Assembly (NCBI RefSeq): GCF_032193765.1
Contig: NZ_JAVBIJ010000001.1
Span: forward strand, 2,294,001-2,358,000
DNA length: 64,000 bases
From: Rhodoferax potami
GTDB taxonomy: Bacteria > Pseudomonadota > Gammaproteobacteria > Burkholderiales > Burkholderiaceae_C
Direction: 5' to 3'
Below, one piece after another: positions 28,621-36,806 of the stretch (position 1 is its first letter; every line of letters starts with the position of its first letter). The notes beneath the pieces are model-generated. The model saw only the letters and a program-made list of their open reading frames with translations. It ran no database searches and had not been told where the DNA came from. The position numbers and the translations under genes were made by a program.

Positions 28621-30069
28621 TCAGCGACCGTACACGTCCTCGAACCGCACAATGTCGTCTTCACCCAGATAGCTGCCCGACTGCACTTCGATCATTTCCA
28701 GAGCGAGCTTGCCCGGATTTTCCAGGCGGTGGGTCGTGCCCAGGGGGATGTAAGTCGACTCGTTTTCCGACAGCAACAGGGTCTTGTCACCGACCGTCAC
28801 CTTGGCTGTGCCGCTCACCACAATCCAATGCTCGGCGCGGTGATGGTGCATTTGCAATGACAAAGCAGCCCCCGGCTTGACCACGATCCGCTTCACTTGG
28901 AAGCGCTCACCATGGTCAATGCTGTCGTACCAGCCCCACGGGCGGAACACCTTGCGGTGCGCCTGACCCTCACTGCGGCCGGCTTGTTTCAAGCGGTCCA
29001 CAATTTTCTTCACGTCCTGGGTTTTGTTTTTGTGGGCGACCAGAATCGCATCCGCGGTCTCGACCACAATCAAATCGTCCACGCCCACGCAGGCAATCAA
29101 CCGCCCCTCCGACAAAGCTAAGGTGTTGCGACTGTCTTGCATCAACACATCGCCCTGCGCCACATTGCCGGCATCGTCCTTGGGGAGCACGTTCCATAAA
29201 GCCTCCCACGCCCCTACGTCCGACCAACCGGCAGACAAGGGAATGACCACCCCCGTGGGCAGGCCATCAAGCACCGCACCGCCTTGGCCCGCGAGCCGCT
29301 CCATCACGGCGTAGTCAATCGAGTCACTGGGGCACGCACTGAAAGCCTCTTTGCCTACACGCATAAACTCACCGTCTGCACGCCCCTCGCTCCAAGCCGT
29401 AGCGCAGGCTTGAGCAATATCAGGGCGGCAGCGCTCCATGGCCGCCAACCACACCGACGCCTTCATCATGAACAAGCCGCTGTTCCAAGAGTACGTGCCC
29501 TCATCCAGGTACGCCAGCGCGGTTTGCAAATCGGGCTTTTCCACAAAGCGTGCAATCTGCTTGGCGCCATCTGTACCAAAATCTGCGCCCGACTGGATGT
29601 AGCCGTAGCCTGTTTCAGGGGCATCCGGGGTGATGCCAAAAGTCACCACCGCACCCGCTTGCGCCAACTGCGCGCCCTTCACCACCGCGACACGGAAAGC
29701 CGCGCCATCCATGATCACGTGGTCTGCCGGCATCACCAGCAGCACCGGGTCCGCTCCGTTTTTAATAGCGGCGTGCGCAGCAATGGTGAGGGCTGGAGCC
29801 GTATTTCGCCCCAAAGGCTCCAACACCACCGTCCCCGGCTTGCCCATCAGGCGCATCTGCTCGGCGATCACAAAACGGTATTCCTCGTTGCACACCACCA
29901 TCGGAGCGGCCAGCTCCACACCGGCAATCCCCTCGACGCGGCGCACAGTGGCTTGCAACAGCGAATCTTCGCCAATCAAAGGCAACAATTGCTTGGGGTA
30001 CTTCTCGCGGGACAAAGGCCACAAACGGGTGCCGGAGCCGCCCGACAAAACCACGGGTTGAATCAACAT
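28621..30069 (-). CDS. manC: mannose-1-phosphate guanylyltransferase / mannose-6-phosphate isomerase
   Basis: This bifunctional type II enzyme (482 residues) makes GDP-mannose and interconverts fructose-6-P and mannose-6-P. The N-terminal nucleotidyltransferase has GGSGTRLWPLSREKYPKQ from about residue 10. The C-terminal cupin isomerase domain (about 360-482) shows RPWGWYDSID and HHHRAEHWIVVSG. The start at 30069 (MLIQPVVLSGG) has AAGGA upstream. GDP-mannose feeds gmd/fcl and possible mannosyltransferases of the eps cluster. It is co-directional with the next nucleotidyltransferase (30-bp spacer). Confidence 0.95.
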   Translation of the reverse strand: MLIQPVVLSGGSGTRLWPLSREKYPKQLLPLIGEDSLLQATVRRVEGIAGVELAAPMVVCNEEYRFVIAEQMRLMGKPGTVVLEPLGRNTAPALTIAAHAAIKNGADPVLLVMPADHVIMDGAAFRVAVVKGAQLAQAGAVVTFGITPDAPETGYGYIQSGADFGTDGAKQIARFVEKPDLQTALAYLDEGTYSWNSGLFMMKASVWLAAMERCRPDIAQACATAWSEGRADGEFMRVGKEAFSACPSDSIDYAVMERLAGQGGAVLDGLPTGVVIPLSAGWSDVGAWEALWNVLPKDDAGNVAQGDVLMQDSRNTLALSEGRLIACVGVDDLIVVETADAILVAHKNKTQDVKKIVDRLKQAGRSEGQAHRKVFRPWGWYDSIDHGERFQVKRIVVKPGAALSLQMHHHRAEHWIVVSGTAKVTVGDKTLLLSENESTYIPLGTTHRLENPGKLALEMIEVQSGSYLGEDDIVRFEDVYGR

Positions 30070-30099
30070 CACAAATCCTTCACAAGTCAAAAATCAAGA

Positions 30100-31203
30100 T
30101 CAAGCGCGGGCATCGCCCCAGCGCAGGCGCGAGGTGTCATCGCCGGCATACAGCGTCTCGCCATAGCGGTTCACGCAATACAAGCGCGAAACAATCATTT
30201 CGTGGAAATGCATATCCGGTGCAATCCGGGTGTACTCAAACAAAATGCCCCGGGTAATCCTTGCCCCTGAGCGGATCACACTACCGTGCCCGATCCAGGC
30301 CGGCCCGACGATGGTGGCTCCCTCTTCAATCTTTACGCTGGAGCCGATGTACACCGGTCCCTCAATCTTGACTTTGCCCCACGGAATGCTGGTGTTCAGG
30401 CCCACCCACACACCGGGCTGCACTTGTTTGCCGGGCATCGGCATGTTTTCCACCTCGCCCTTCAAAACCCGCTGCAACACCGTCCAATAGTCGCTCACCC
30501 GGCCGATATCAATCCAGTGAAACGGCCGGTTCTGTACATAAAACGGCGATCCATCCTGCGCAAGTCGCGGGAACAGCTCCGAGCCGATGTCGTACATCGT
30601 GTCCTTGGGCACTTTATCCAGGATCTCGGGCTCAAAAATGTAGATGCCGGTGCTGGCCAAGGTGGACTTGGCATCCTCCGGCTTGGGCTTCTCCTGAAAC
30701 GAGCGAATCCGCCCATCCTCATCCGCAACAACCATGCCGTAGTTTTGCACCTCTTGCAGCGGCACCTCGAGGGCCACCACGCTGGCCAGCGCGCCTTTGG
30801 CTTTGTGCTCGGCAATCGCTGCGGTGATGTCGAGGTCGATCAGCGCATCCCCGCACAGCACCAAAGTGGTTTCGTCAAAAAAACCACTGAAATCCTGAAT
30901 CCGACGCATGCCGCCAGCCGAGCCCATGGGGCGCGGCAATATATCGCCATGCTCGCGCACCCCTTCGTAGGAATAAGCGATCTCCACACCCCAGCGACTG
31001 CCATCGCCAAAGTACTGCTCAATCCGCTGGTGGTGGTACGCCACGTTGATGATGATTTCGCGGATGCCATGCCGCGCCAAATGCTCGATCAAATATTCCA
31101 TCACCGGCTTGCCCAAAATAGGCACCATCGGTTTGGGCAAGTCTTTGGTCAGCGGGCGGACCCGTGTGCCTTGGCCTGCAGCCAGGATCATTCCTTTTGC
31201 CAT
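30100..31203 (-). CDS. sugar-phosphate nucleotidyltransferase with left-handed beta-helix domain
   Basis: The 367-residue protein has an N-terminal NTP-transferase domain (ILAAGQGTRVRPLTKDLPKP, residues about 6-25) and a C-terminal hexapeptide-repeat region (about 255-335; IGSSVKIEEGATIVGPAWIG). This layout fits GDP-mannose or glucose-1-P type pyrophosphorylases, and the exact sugar is not readable. The start at 31203 (MAKGMILAAG) is preferred; an upstream in-frame ATG at 31239 is less likely. It is divergent from epsA and probably transcribed with manC. Its beta-helix could have a regulatory or oligomerisation role. Confidence 0.85.
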   Translation of the reverse strand: MAKGMILAAGQGTRVRPLTKDLPKPMVPILGKPVMEYLIEHLARHGIREIIINVAYHHQRIEQYFGDGSRWGVEIAYSYEGVREHGDILPRPMGSAGGMRRIQDFSGFFDETTLVLCGDALIDLDITAAIAEHKAKGALASVVALEVPLQEVQNYGMVVADEDGRIRSFQEKPKPEDAKSTLASTGIYIFEPEILDKVPKDTMYDIGSELFPRLAQDGSPFYVQNRPFHWIDIGRVSDYWTVLQRVLKGEVENMPMPGKQVQPGVWVGLNTSIPWGKVKIEGPVYIGSSVKIEEGATIVGPAWIGHGSVIRSGARITRGILFEYTRIAPDMHFHEMIVSRLYCVNRYGETLYAGDDTSRLRWGDARA

Positions 31204-31385
31204 TTTTACTCCCGTGATCTGATGTAACCCGCTCCACAAAGCGCGTGTTTCACAGCCTAAAAGTGTACTGGCTCAGGTATAGCTCTTTCGACCCCAATTG
31301 CGCACTCTCAGCCCACATCTGGTACCTAAAAAGGCGATACCGGAACGATACAAAGCGTACACAAAAACCAAAATTCTCTGGGCAA

Positions 31386-31402
31386 GTGTGACTTTTTTCA
31401 CG
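31386..31402 (+). promoter_or_regulatory. CRP-like binding dyad upstream of epsA
   Basis: GTGTGACTTTTTTCACG contains TGTGA-N6-TCACg, matching the CRP/FNR-family consensus at 9 of 10 positions. It lies about 130 bp before epsA and is an exact 17-bp copy of the dyad near the PEP-CTERM gene at 28585-28601. A CRP-family activator (cAMP- or c-di-GMP-responsive) is a reasonable guess. Confidence 0.55.
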
Positions 31403-31504
31403 CCGAACGAACTTCAATTGTCAAAAAGTAGTGGATTCACCCATTTGGGGGATAGGCCTAGTCATTTGGACTACGTAACATCGCGGCTTCGCTGTCACCC
31501 TAGC

Positions 31505-31521
31505 AATAACCCTCGGTTATT
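31505..31521 (+). promoter_or_regulatory. hairpin immediately upstream of epsA
   Basis: AATAACC-CTC-GGTTATT forms a perfect 7-bp stem ending 12 bp before the epsA ATG. No Shine-Dalgarno is visible between it and the start codon (TAGTTACAAAAA), so it may affect translation of the regulator. Confidence 0.45.
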
Positions 31522-31533
31522 TAGTTACAAAAA

Positions 31534-32337
31534 ATGTCTTTGTTGCCCTCGCTCTCTACCGAGGATCTCCATCACTACCACCGCGTGGTCACCCACTCGG
31601 TGGAGGTGCGCAGCCATTTCGACATGCTCATCTGGCTGCAGGGAGACATGCAGAAGTACCTGCCACATGACATCCTGATCGCAGCCTGGGGTGATTTCAG
31701 CAGCGGCCATGTGCAGCACGACATCATCTCCGCCCTGTCCGGCGTGCGCTCGCATGCAGCGCAGTCAGAGTTTTTGTCGCCGCTCATGGTGAGCTTGTTC
31801 AACCGCTGGGCTGAGTTCGGCAAAAAGCCGTTCAGCCTCAATGCCGGCGATTCCGGCTTCTCGCTGGACGAGTTTGGCCTGAAGAGCGCTCTGGGCGGCG
31901 CATTGCTCAAAATGCGCAGTGCCACCATCCACGGCATTACCGATGAGCGTGGCAGCCATGACTGCGTCTATGTCGTGTTCAGCGCCCGCAAGCAGTTCAC
32001 CGACCTCGAGCGAAACGCCATGGCCATGGTTCTGCCCTATATAGATACCGCGCTGCGCCAAGTCGAACACCTGCCGCACCAGTCCGGTGTCAGCTCGTCA
32101 GCCCCTGCCAACCCGGCAGCAGAAACAAAAATACCCGAGCCCGATGTCCTCACCGAGCGCGAAGCCGAAATCCTGAAATGGGTCGCACTGGGCAAAACCA
32201 ACCCCGAAATCGGCAGCATCCTCGACATCAGCGCGTTCACCGTCAAAAACCACATGCAGCGTGTTTTCAAAAAACTCGACGTCTCTAACCGCGCCCAAGC
32301 CGTGGGCAAATTCCGGGCATGGGTCAACCATGTCTAA
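31534..32337 (+). CDS. epsA: XrtB/PEP-CTERM-associated LuxR-type regulator EpsA
   Basis: The 267-residue protein has a C-terminal LuxR helix-turn-helix (about 198-255; LTEREAEILKWVALGKTNPE and TVKNHMQRVFKKLDVSNR). Its N-terminal region (1-185) has no recognised receiver domain, matching the EpsA family found at the head of XrtB-type EPS clusters. It probably regulates the eps operon that it starts. Its end overlaps epsB by 8 bp. Helix 3 residues look intact. Confidence 0.88.
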   Translation: MSLLPSLSTEDLHHYHRVVTHSVEVRSHFDMLIWLQGDMQKYLPHDILIAAWGDFSSGHVQHDIISALSGVRSHAAQSEFLSPLMVSLFNRWAEFGKKPFSLNAGDSGFSLDEFGLKSALGGALLKMRSATIHGITDERGSHDCVYVVFSARKQFTDLERNAMAMVLPYIDTALRQVEHLPHQSGVSSSAPANPAAETKIPEPDVLTEREAEILKWVALGKTNPEIGSILDISAFTVKNHMQRVFKKLDVSNRAQAVGKFRAWVNHV

Positions 32338-33751
32338 GGCTCACATTACTTTTTCAGCGGCAGAGTTCAACCGCAGCACCGAACACGCCTCCATGGGCCG
32401 TGACAACCTGCTCGGCATCCTGGAGACCTGCCTCTGCCCCACCGCGCTGGTCGGCTCACTTTGGGTGCTGGCGTATTGGTTCGAGGGCAGCGTGCCCCCC
32501 GCCTACCTGCTGCTCGCCGTGCTCGCGTTCGCACTCACCTTTCCCGGCGAGCCCCGCTTGCAAGCCAGCAAGTCGGGCAGCGTGCTCGACATCTGCCTCA
32601 ACTGGGTCTGGATCGCAGTCCTGCTTGGGCTCACCGGCTACGCCACCGGCTACATCCGCCAGTTCGACCTGCAAGCCCTCACCGCATGGTTGTGGGCGGC
32701 CCCGGCTACCGAAATTGCACTCACCTTCGGCCTGCGCATTGCTGCCCCCATCATCATCAGCCTGCAAGGCCCCAAGCAACGCGCCTTGATCGTCGGCATG
32801 AACGAACAAGGCCTGGCCCTTGCCGAAAAGCTCAAAAGCTCCCCTTACTCCAGGGTGGAGCTCGCCGGCTTTGTCGACAGCCGCAGCACTGACCGCCTGA
32901 ACGCCAGCGCCCCCGTCCCCCTGCTCGGCAAACTCGATGAGCTCGCCACCCTGGCCAAATGCAACCGCATCCAGGTTATTTACTTGTCGCTCCCGATGGC
33001 CTCCCAGCCCCGGATCCTGCAAGTGCTAGATGAGCTCAAAGACACCACGGCATCCATTTACTTTGTGCCTGACATGTTTGTTACCGACCTGATCCAGGGT
33101 CAGCCCGGCGCAGTATGCGGCATGCCTGTGATCTCGGTCTGCGAAACCCCATTCCGCGGGACCAACGGCATCGTCAAACGCCTGAGCGACATCGTGTTTT
33201 CGATGGGTATCTTGATCTTGATTGCGCCGGTGCTATTGGCGATTGCTGCTGCGGTCAAATTCACCTCGCCCGGGCCCATCATCTTCAAGCAGCGCCGCTA
33301 CGGCCTAGATGGCGAAGAGATTCTGGTCTACAAGTTCCGCTCCATGAGCGTGACCGAGGACGACGGCGTTGTCACCCAAGCTACCAAAAACGACAGCCGC
33401 ATCACGCCCTTGGGCGCTTTTTTGCGTAAGACCTCGCTCGACGAGTTGCCCCAGTTCATCAACGTGCTGCAAGGCCGCATGAGCATTGTGGGCCCCCGCC
33501 CTCATGCGGTGGCACACAACGAGCTGTACCGCAAACTCATCAAAGGCTACATGGTCCGCCACAAGGTCAAACCCGGCATCACCGGCTGGGCGCAGGTCAA
33601 CGGCTACCGCGGTGAAACCGACACCCTCGACAAAATGCAAGGCCGCATCGACTACGACCTTGACTACCTCCGCAACTGGTCACTCCGGCTGGACATTCAT
33701 ATCATCTTGCGCACCGTGCGCTTGGTGGCCAAAGACCAACAGGCCTATTAA
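32330..33751 (+). CDS. epsB: undecaprenyl-phosphate sugar phosphotransferase EpsB (initiating enzyme)
   Basis: The 473-residue protein is a WcaJ-type polyprenyl-phosphate hexose-1-phosphate transferase. Four or five N-terminal membrane helices (about 25-145) precede a nucleotide-binding-like region (ALIVGMNEQGLALAEK), then a helix and the bacterial sugar-transferase domain (about 280-473). Motifs include FTSPGPIIFKQRRYGLDGE, YKFRSM, TSLDELPQFINVLQGRMS and VKPGITGWAQVNGYRGE. It would load the first sugar phosphate on the lipid carrier. The start at 32330 lies inside the last codons of epsA. Confidence 0.92.
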   Translation: MSKAHITFSAAEFNRSTEHASMGRDNLLGILETCLCPTALVGSLWVLAYWFEGSVPPAYLLLAVLAFALTFPGEPRLQASKSGSVLDICLNWVWIAVLLGLTGYATGYIRQFDLQALTAWLWAAPATEIALTFGLRIAAPIIISLQGPKQRALIVGMNEQGLALAEKLKSSPYSRVELAGFVDSRSTDRLNASAPVPLLGKLDELATLAKCNRIQVIYLSLPMASQPRILQVLDELKDTTASIYFVPDMFVTDLIQGQPGAVCGMPVISVCETPFRGTNGIVKRLSDIVFSMGILILIAPVLLAIAAAVKFTSPGPIIFKQRRYGLDGEEILVYKFRSMSVTEDDGVVTQATKNDSRITPLGAFLRKTSLDELPQFINVLQGRMSIVGPRPHAVAHNELYRKLIKGYMVRHKVKPGITGWAQVNGYRGETDTLDKMQGRIDYDLDYLRNWSLRLDIHIILRTVRLVAKDQQAY

Positions 33752-33754
33752 TCC

Positions 33755-34954
33755 ATGCGCAGCCATTACCTTCTCTTGCCAGCCAGCCTGGCACTGCTGG
33801 GCTCGGCCCCGGTTTTCTCTCAGCAAGACCCGCTGACCCTGAGCGCGGGCTACTCAGTGCAGACCGACAGCAACCTCTTTCGCCTGCCCTCCAGCGCCAA
33901 CCTGCAAAACACCATCGGCAAAAGCAGTGCTGCTGAAACCATCGGCGTCACCACCGTCGGGCTGGGGTTCAACACCCGCCAGAGCCTGCAAACGCTGGCC
34001 CTCAACCTGAACCTGGTGGACTACAGCTATCAAAATTTCAGCTACCTCAGCTTCACCGCCAACAACTACAACGCTTCTTGGGAATGGGCTATTACCCCCA
34101 AAGTGACCGGCAAATTCAGCACCGACCGCAAAGAAACGCTCAATAGTTTTACGGACTCCACCAACGTCAAACAACGCAACCTGCGGCTGGATACCACCAC
34201 CCGCTTTGACGCCAGCTACGCGCTCGACGGGCCATGGCGCCTGATTGCAGGTGCCAGCACCACCCGCCAAGAAAACCAAGCCGGTCTGGTCACCGGCAGC
34301 GACTTCACCACCAACGCGATAGACGGCGGCGTGCGGTATCAATTTGCTACCGGCAGCTCTTTGAGCTACCTGATGCGCACCAACAAGGGCAGCTACCTCA
34401 ACCGGGCAGTGCCCAACACTGGCGCGTTTGACGACCAATACACCCAGCTCGACAACGACCTGCGCCTGCGCTGGCTCATGGGCACAGGCAGCACGGTCAA
34501 CGCTAACCTGACCCACATCAACCGCACCCACCCCCGCTACGGCCAGCGTGACTACAACGGCTTTAATTTCGGCGCCGGTGTCGACTGGGCCCTGACCGGC
34601 AAAACCAGCCTCAGCACCAGCATCAGCCACACGCTCGACGCCTATGCCGCCAGTAACAGTAACTACAGCAGCACAGACAAAATCAGTGTGTCGGCCGGCT
34701 GGCAAATCAGCCCCAAAGTCGGCTTGCGCCTGAAAAACGACTGGGCACAGCGCAGCTACTTGGGCAGCCCCAGCACCACTGCCAGTAGCAACCGCCAAGA
34801 CATTACCCGTGACACCACCTTGTCTGTGAACTGGCAGGCCCACGAACAACTGGCCTTAAGCGCATCCCTGCAACAAAGCAGCCGTGGCGTGAACCAAGCC
34901 AACCTCGATTACGACAGCACCATGCTGTTTTTTACCGCACAACTCACCTACTAA
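33755..34954 (+). CDS. epsL: XrtB-associated outer-membrane beta-barrel protein EpsL
   Basis: This 399-residue protein has a signal peptide (about 1-22, cleavage before QQDP) followed by alternating amphipathic strands rich in aromatic, Asn and Thr residues. It ends in FFTAQLTY, with a terminal aromatic residue as in outer-membrane barrels. It matches the EpsL family seen in exosortase B clusters, which probably acts in EPS export or surface anchoring. It begins 3 bp after epsB. Confidence 0.87.
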   Translation: MRSHYLLLPASLALLGSAPVFSQQDPLTLSAGYSVQTDSNLFRLPSSANLQNTIGKSSAAETIGVTTVGLGFNTRQSLQTLALNLNLVDYSYQNFSYLSFTANNYNASWEWAITPKVTGKFSTDRKETLNSFTDSTNVKQRNLRLDTTTRFDASYALDGPWRLIAGASTTRQENQAGLVTGSDFTTNAIDGGVRYQFATGSSLSYLMRTNKGSYLNRAVPNTGAFDDQYTQLDNDLRLRWLMGTGSTVNANLTHINRTHPRYGQRDYNGFNFGAGVDWALTGKTSLSTSISHTLDAYAASNSNYSSTDKISVSAGWQISPKVGLRLKNDWAQRSYLGSPSTTASSNRQDITRDTTLSVNWQAHEQLALSASLQQSSRGVNQANLDYDSTMLFFTAQLTY

Positions 34955-34966
34955 CCGGACCGCACC

Positions 34967-35941
34967 ATGAACACCACACGCTTTACCGCCACCGTGTTGG
35001 CAGCCGCCATCGCCCTGACCCTGGTCGCCTGCGGCGACAAAAAAGACACCAAAGTAGCCACCCAGGTAGCCGCCAAAGTGGGCAGCGAAGAAATCTCGGT
35101 GCACCAGATCAACCAGGTTCTGAGCCGCACCAACACCAGCGGCGCCAACCCCGAGCAAGTGCAAGCCATGAGCCGCGAAGTGCTCGAGAAGCTGATCGAC
35201 CAACAACTCGCTGTCGACCAAGCCACCGAGAACAAACTCAACCGCTCACCCGACGTGGTGTCCCAGATCGAGGCCGCCCGCCGCGACATCCTGGCCCGTG
35301 CCTATATCCAGCAACTGAGTGCCGGCGTGGCCAAGCCCAGCCCCGAAGACATCAAAAACTACTACACCAGCAACCCCCAGCTGTTCAGCGAGCGCCGCAT
35401 TTTCAATGTGCAAGAAATCGTGGCGCCCAACGCTCCCGGCGTAGCCGCCACCCTCAAGGAACTAGTAGCCGCCGGCAAAAGTGCCGAAGAAATGGCCGCA
35501 GCCTTGAAGGCAAAAAACATCCAATTCAATGGCGGTGGCGCCACCCGCGCGGCTGAGCAAATTCCGCTGGATGTGCTGCCCAAAATCCACGCCCTCAAAG
35601 ACGGCCAATCCACCGTGATCGAGGCACCCCAGGCCATCACCATGGTGCGGGTGGTTTCGTCCCAGCAGTCTGCAGTGCCTGAAGCCGCTGCACTCCCCCG
35701 CATTGAGCAGTTTCTTACCAACCAGCGCGCTGGCGAAGCTGTGGCCGCCAACCTCAAGCAACTGCGCAGCAATACCAAAATCAGCTACATGGGTGAGTTT
35801 GACAAAGCTGCAGCGCCCGCAACGGCCCCAGCACCCGCCGCTGCAACCGCACCTGCTGTGCCCGCAGAGCCCGTGCTGGCCCCCGCTGTGGATGACAAGG
35901 CCAAAGCCGTCATCGACAAGGGCATCTCCGGCCTGAAATAA
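34967..35941 (+). CDS. epsD: EpsD-family peptidyl-prolyl isomerase lipoprotein
   Basis: The 324-residue protein has a lipoprotein signal with lipobox LVAC (lipidated C22), an SurA/PpiD-like N-terminal helical region and a weak parvulin-type domain (about 115-255). An alanine/proline-rich linker (about 265-300) lies near the C terminus. EpsD-family proteins occur beside EpsE and EpsL in these clusters. A chaperone role for the export machinery is inferred, and catalytic activity of the divergent isomerase domain is uncertain. Confidence 0.87.
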   Translation: MNTTRFTATVLAAAIALTLVACGDKKDTKVATQVAAKVGSEEISVHQINQVLSRTNTSGANPEQVQAMSREVLEKLIDQQLAVDQATENKLNRSPDVVSQIEAARRDILARAYIQQLSAGVAKPSPEDIKNYYTSNPQLFSERRIFNVQEIVAPNAPGVAATLKELVAAGKSAEEMAAALKAKNIQFNGGGATRAAEQIPLDVLPKIHALKDGQSTVIEAPQAITMVRVVSSQQSAVPEAAALPRIEQFLTNQRAGEAVAANLKQLRSNTKISYMGEFDKAAAPATAPAPAAATAPAVPAEPVLAPAVDDKAKAVIDKGISGLK

Positions 35942-35985
35942 GCCCCCACGGCCCTGTAAATCTGCCACCCGAGGTTTCCCCCACC

Positions 35986-36789
35986 ATGAACAAGCTTTTA
36001 CAACTCCTGAACGCCGGCCTGCTGGCCTTGGGTGCTCTCACGGCCCACGCGCAAGACGGCAAAGCCGACTACCCCTTGGGCGCGGGCGACACCATCCGGG
36101 TGCAAGTGTTCCAAAACCCTGACCTGACCATCGAGACCCGCGTGTCTGAGAGCGGCGTTATCACCTACCCGCTGATCGGCGCTGTTCCCTTAGGTGGCCT
36201 GTCGGTCGCCGCGGCTGAAAAGAAAATTGCCGACGCCCTGCAAAACGGCGGCTTTATTCAAAAGCCGCAGGTCAACATTGCACTCATCCAGATCCGCGGT
36301 AACCAGGTGTCTGTGCTGGGCCAAGTGGCACGGCCCGGCCGCTTTCCGCTGGAAACCGTTAACACCCGCCTGAGCGACATGCTGGCCAACGCTGGTGGGG
36401 CTACTGCCGGTGGCGACGATGTGGTGGTAGTGAGTGGCGTGCGCGATGGCAAGCCCTTCCGCAAAGAGATTGATATCCCCAACATCTTCTTGGGCAACAA
36501 GACCCAAGACAACCTGCTGCTGCAGGGCGGCGACACCATTTATGTGCACCGCGCACCGGTGTTCTTTATCTATGGTGAAGTGCAGCGCCCCGGCTCGTTC
36601 CGCATTGAGCGTGACATGACCATCATGCAGGCCCTAGCCCAAGGCGGTGGACCCAACGCCCGTGGCTCTGAAAAGCGCCTTCGCCTTCACCGCAAACTGC
36701 CCAATGGCAGCGTGCAACAAATCGAGCCCCAGCTGACCGACGCTGTGCAAGCAAATGACGTGCTCTACGTCAAAGAAAGCATCTTCTAA
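35986..36789 (+). CDS. epsE: polysaccharide export outer-membrane protein EpsE (Wza family)
   Basis: This 267-residue protein has a signal peptide (about 1-22, AHA|Q) without a lipobox, a Poly_export domain (about 25-105; YPLGAGDTIRVQVFQNPDL) and two SLBB domains (about 108-160 and 190-245). It is the outer-membrane/periplasmic export channel component and works with EpsF. It is shorter than Wza and lacks an obvious C-terminal amphipathic helix. Confidence 0.92.
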   Translation: MNKLLQLLNAGLLALGALTAHAQDGKADYPLGAGDTIRVQVFQNPDLTIETRVSESGVITYPLIGAVPLGGLSVAAAEKKIADALQNGGFIQKPQVNIALIQIRGNQVSVLGQVARPGRFPLETVNTRLSDMLANAGGATAGGDDVVVVSGVRDGKPFRKEIDIPNIFLGNKTQDNLLLQGGDTIYVHRAPVFFIYGEVQRPGSFRIERDMTIMQALAQGGGPNARGSEKRLRLHRKLPNGSVQQIEPQLTDAVQANDVLYVKESIF

Positions 36790-36806
36790 ACCGGGCCCCA
36801 CTGACC

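Larger units (their letters stand above)
31204..31533. promoter_or_regulatory. 330-bp divergent regulatory region between the nucleotidyltransferase/manC pair and epsA
   Basis: No gene is evident. The region holds a CRP-like dyad (31386-31402), CGATAC twice within 19 bp near 31335-31351, and a second partial match to the manC-side repeat (GTCAAAAAGT at about 31430). It also has a 7-bp hairpin before epsA (31505-31521). A TGGCTC-A-GGTA-TAGCT string at 31269 keeps the GG-N10-GC spacing of a sigma-54 promoter, but is only a weak candidate. Confidence 0.6.

Noticed and set aside
29752..29810. Possible further repeat copy in manC (AATAGCGGCGTGCGCAGCAA)
   Set aside because: The match is partial and the encoded AAHAAIKNGADPVLL is conserved among ManC proteins, so coincidence is likelier.
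31269..31284. Sigma-54-like promoter with GG-N10-GC spacing
   Set aside because: Only about 9 of 11 consensus bases match, and it lies 250 bp before epsA. No such element was seen upstream of the three PEP-CTERM genes.
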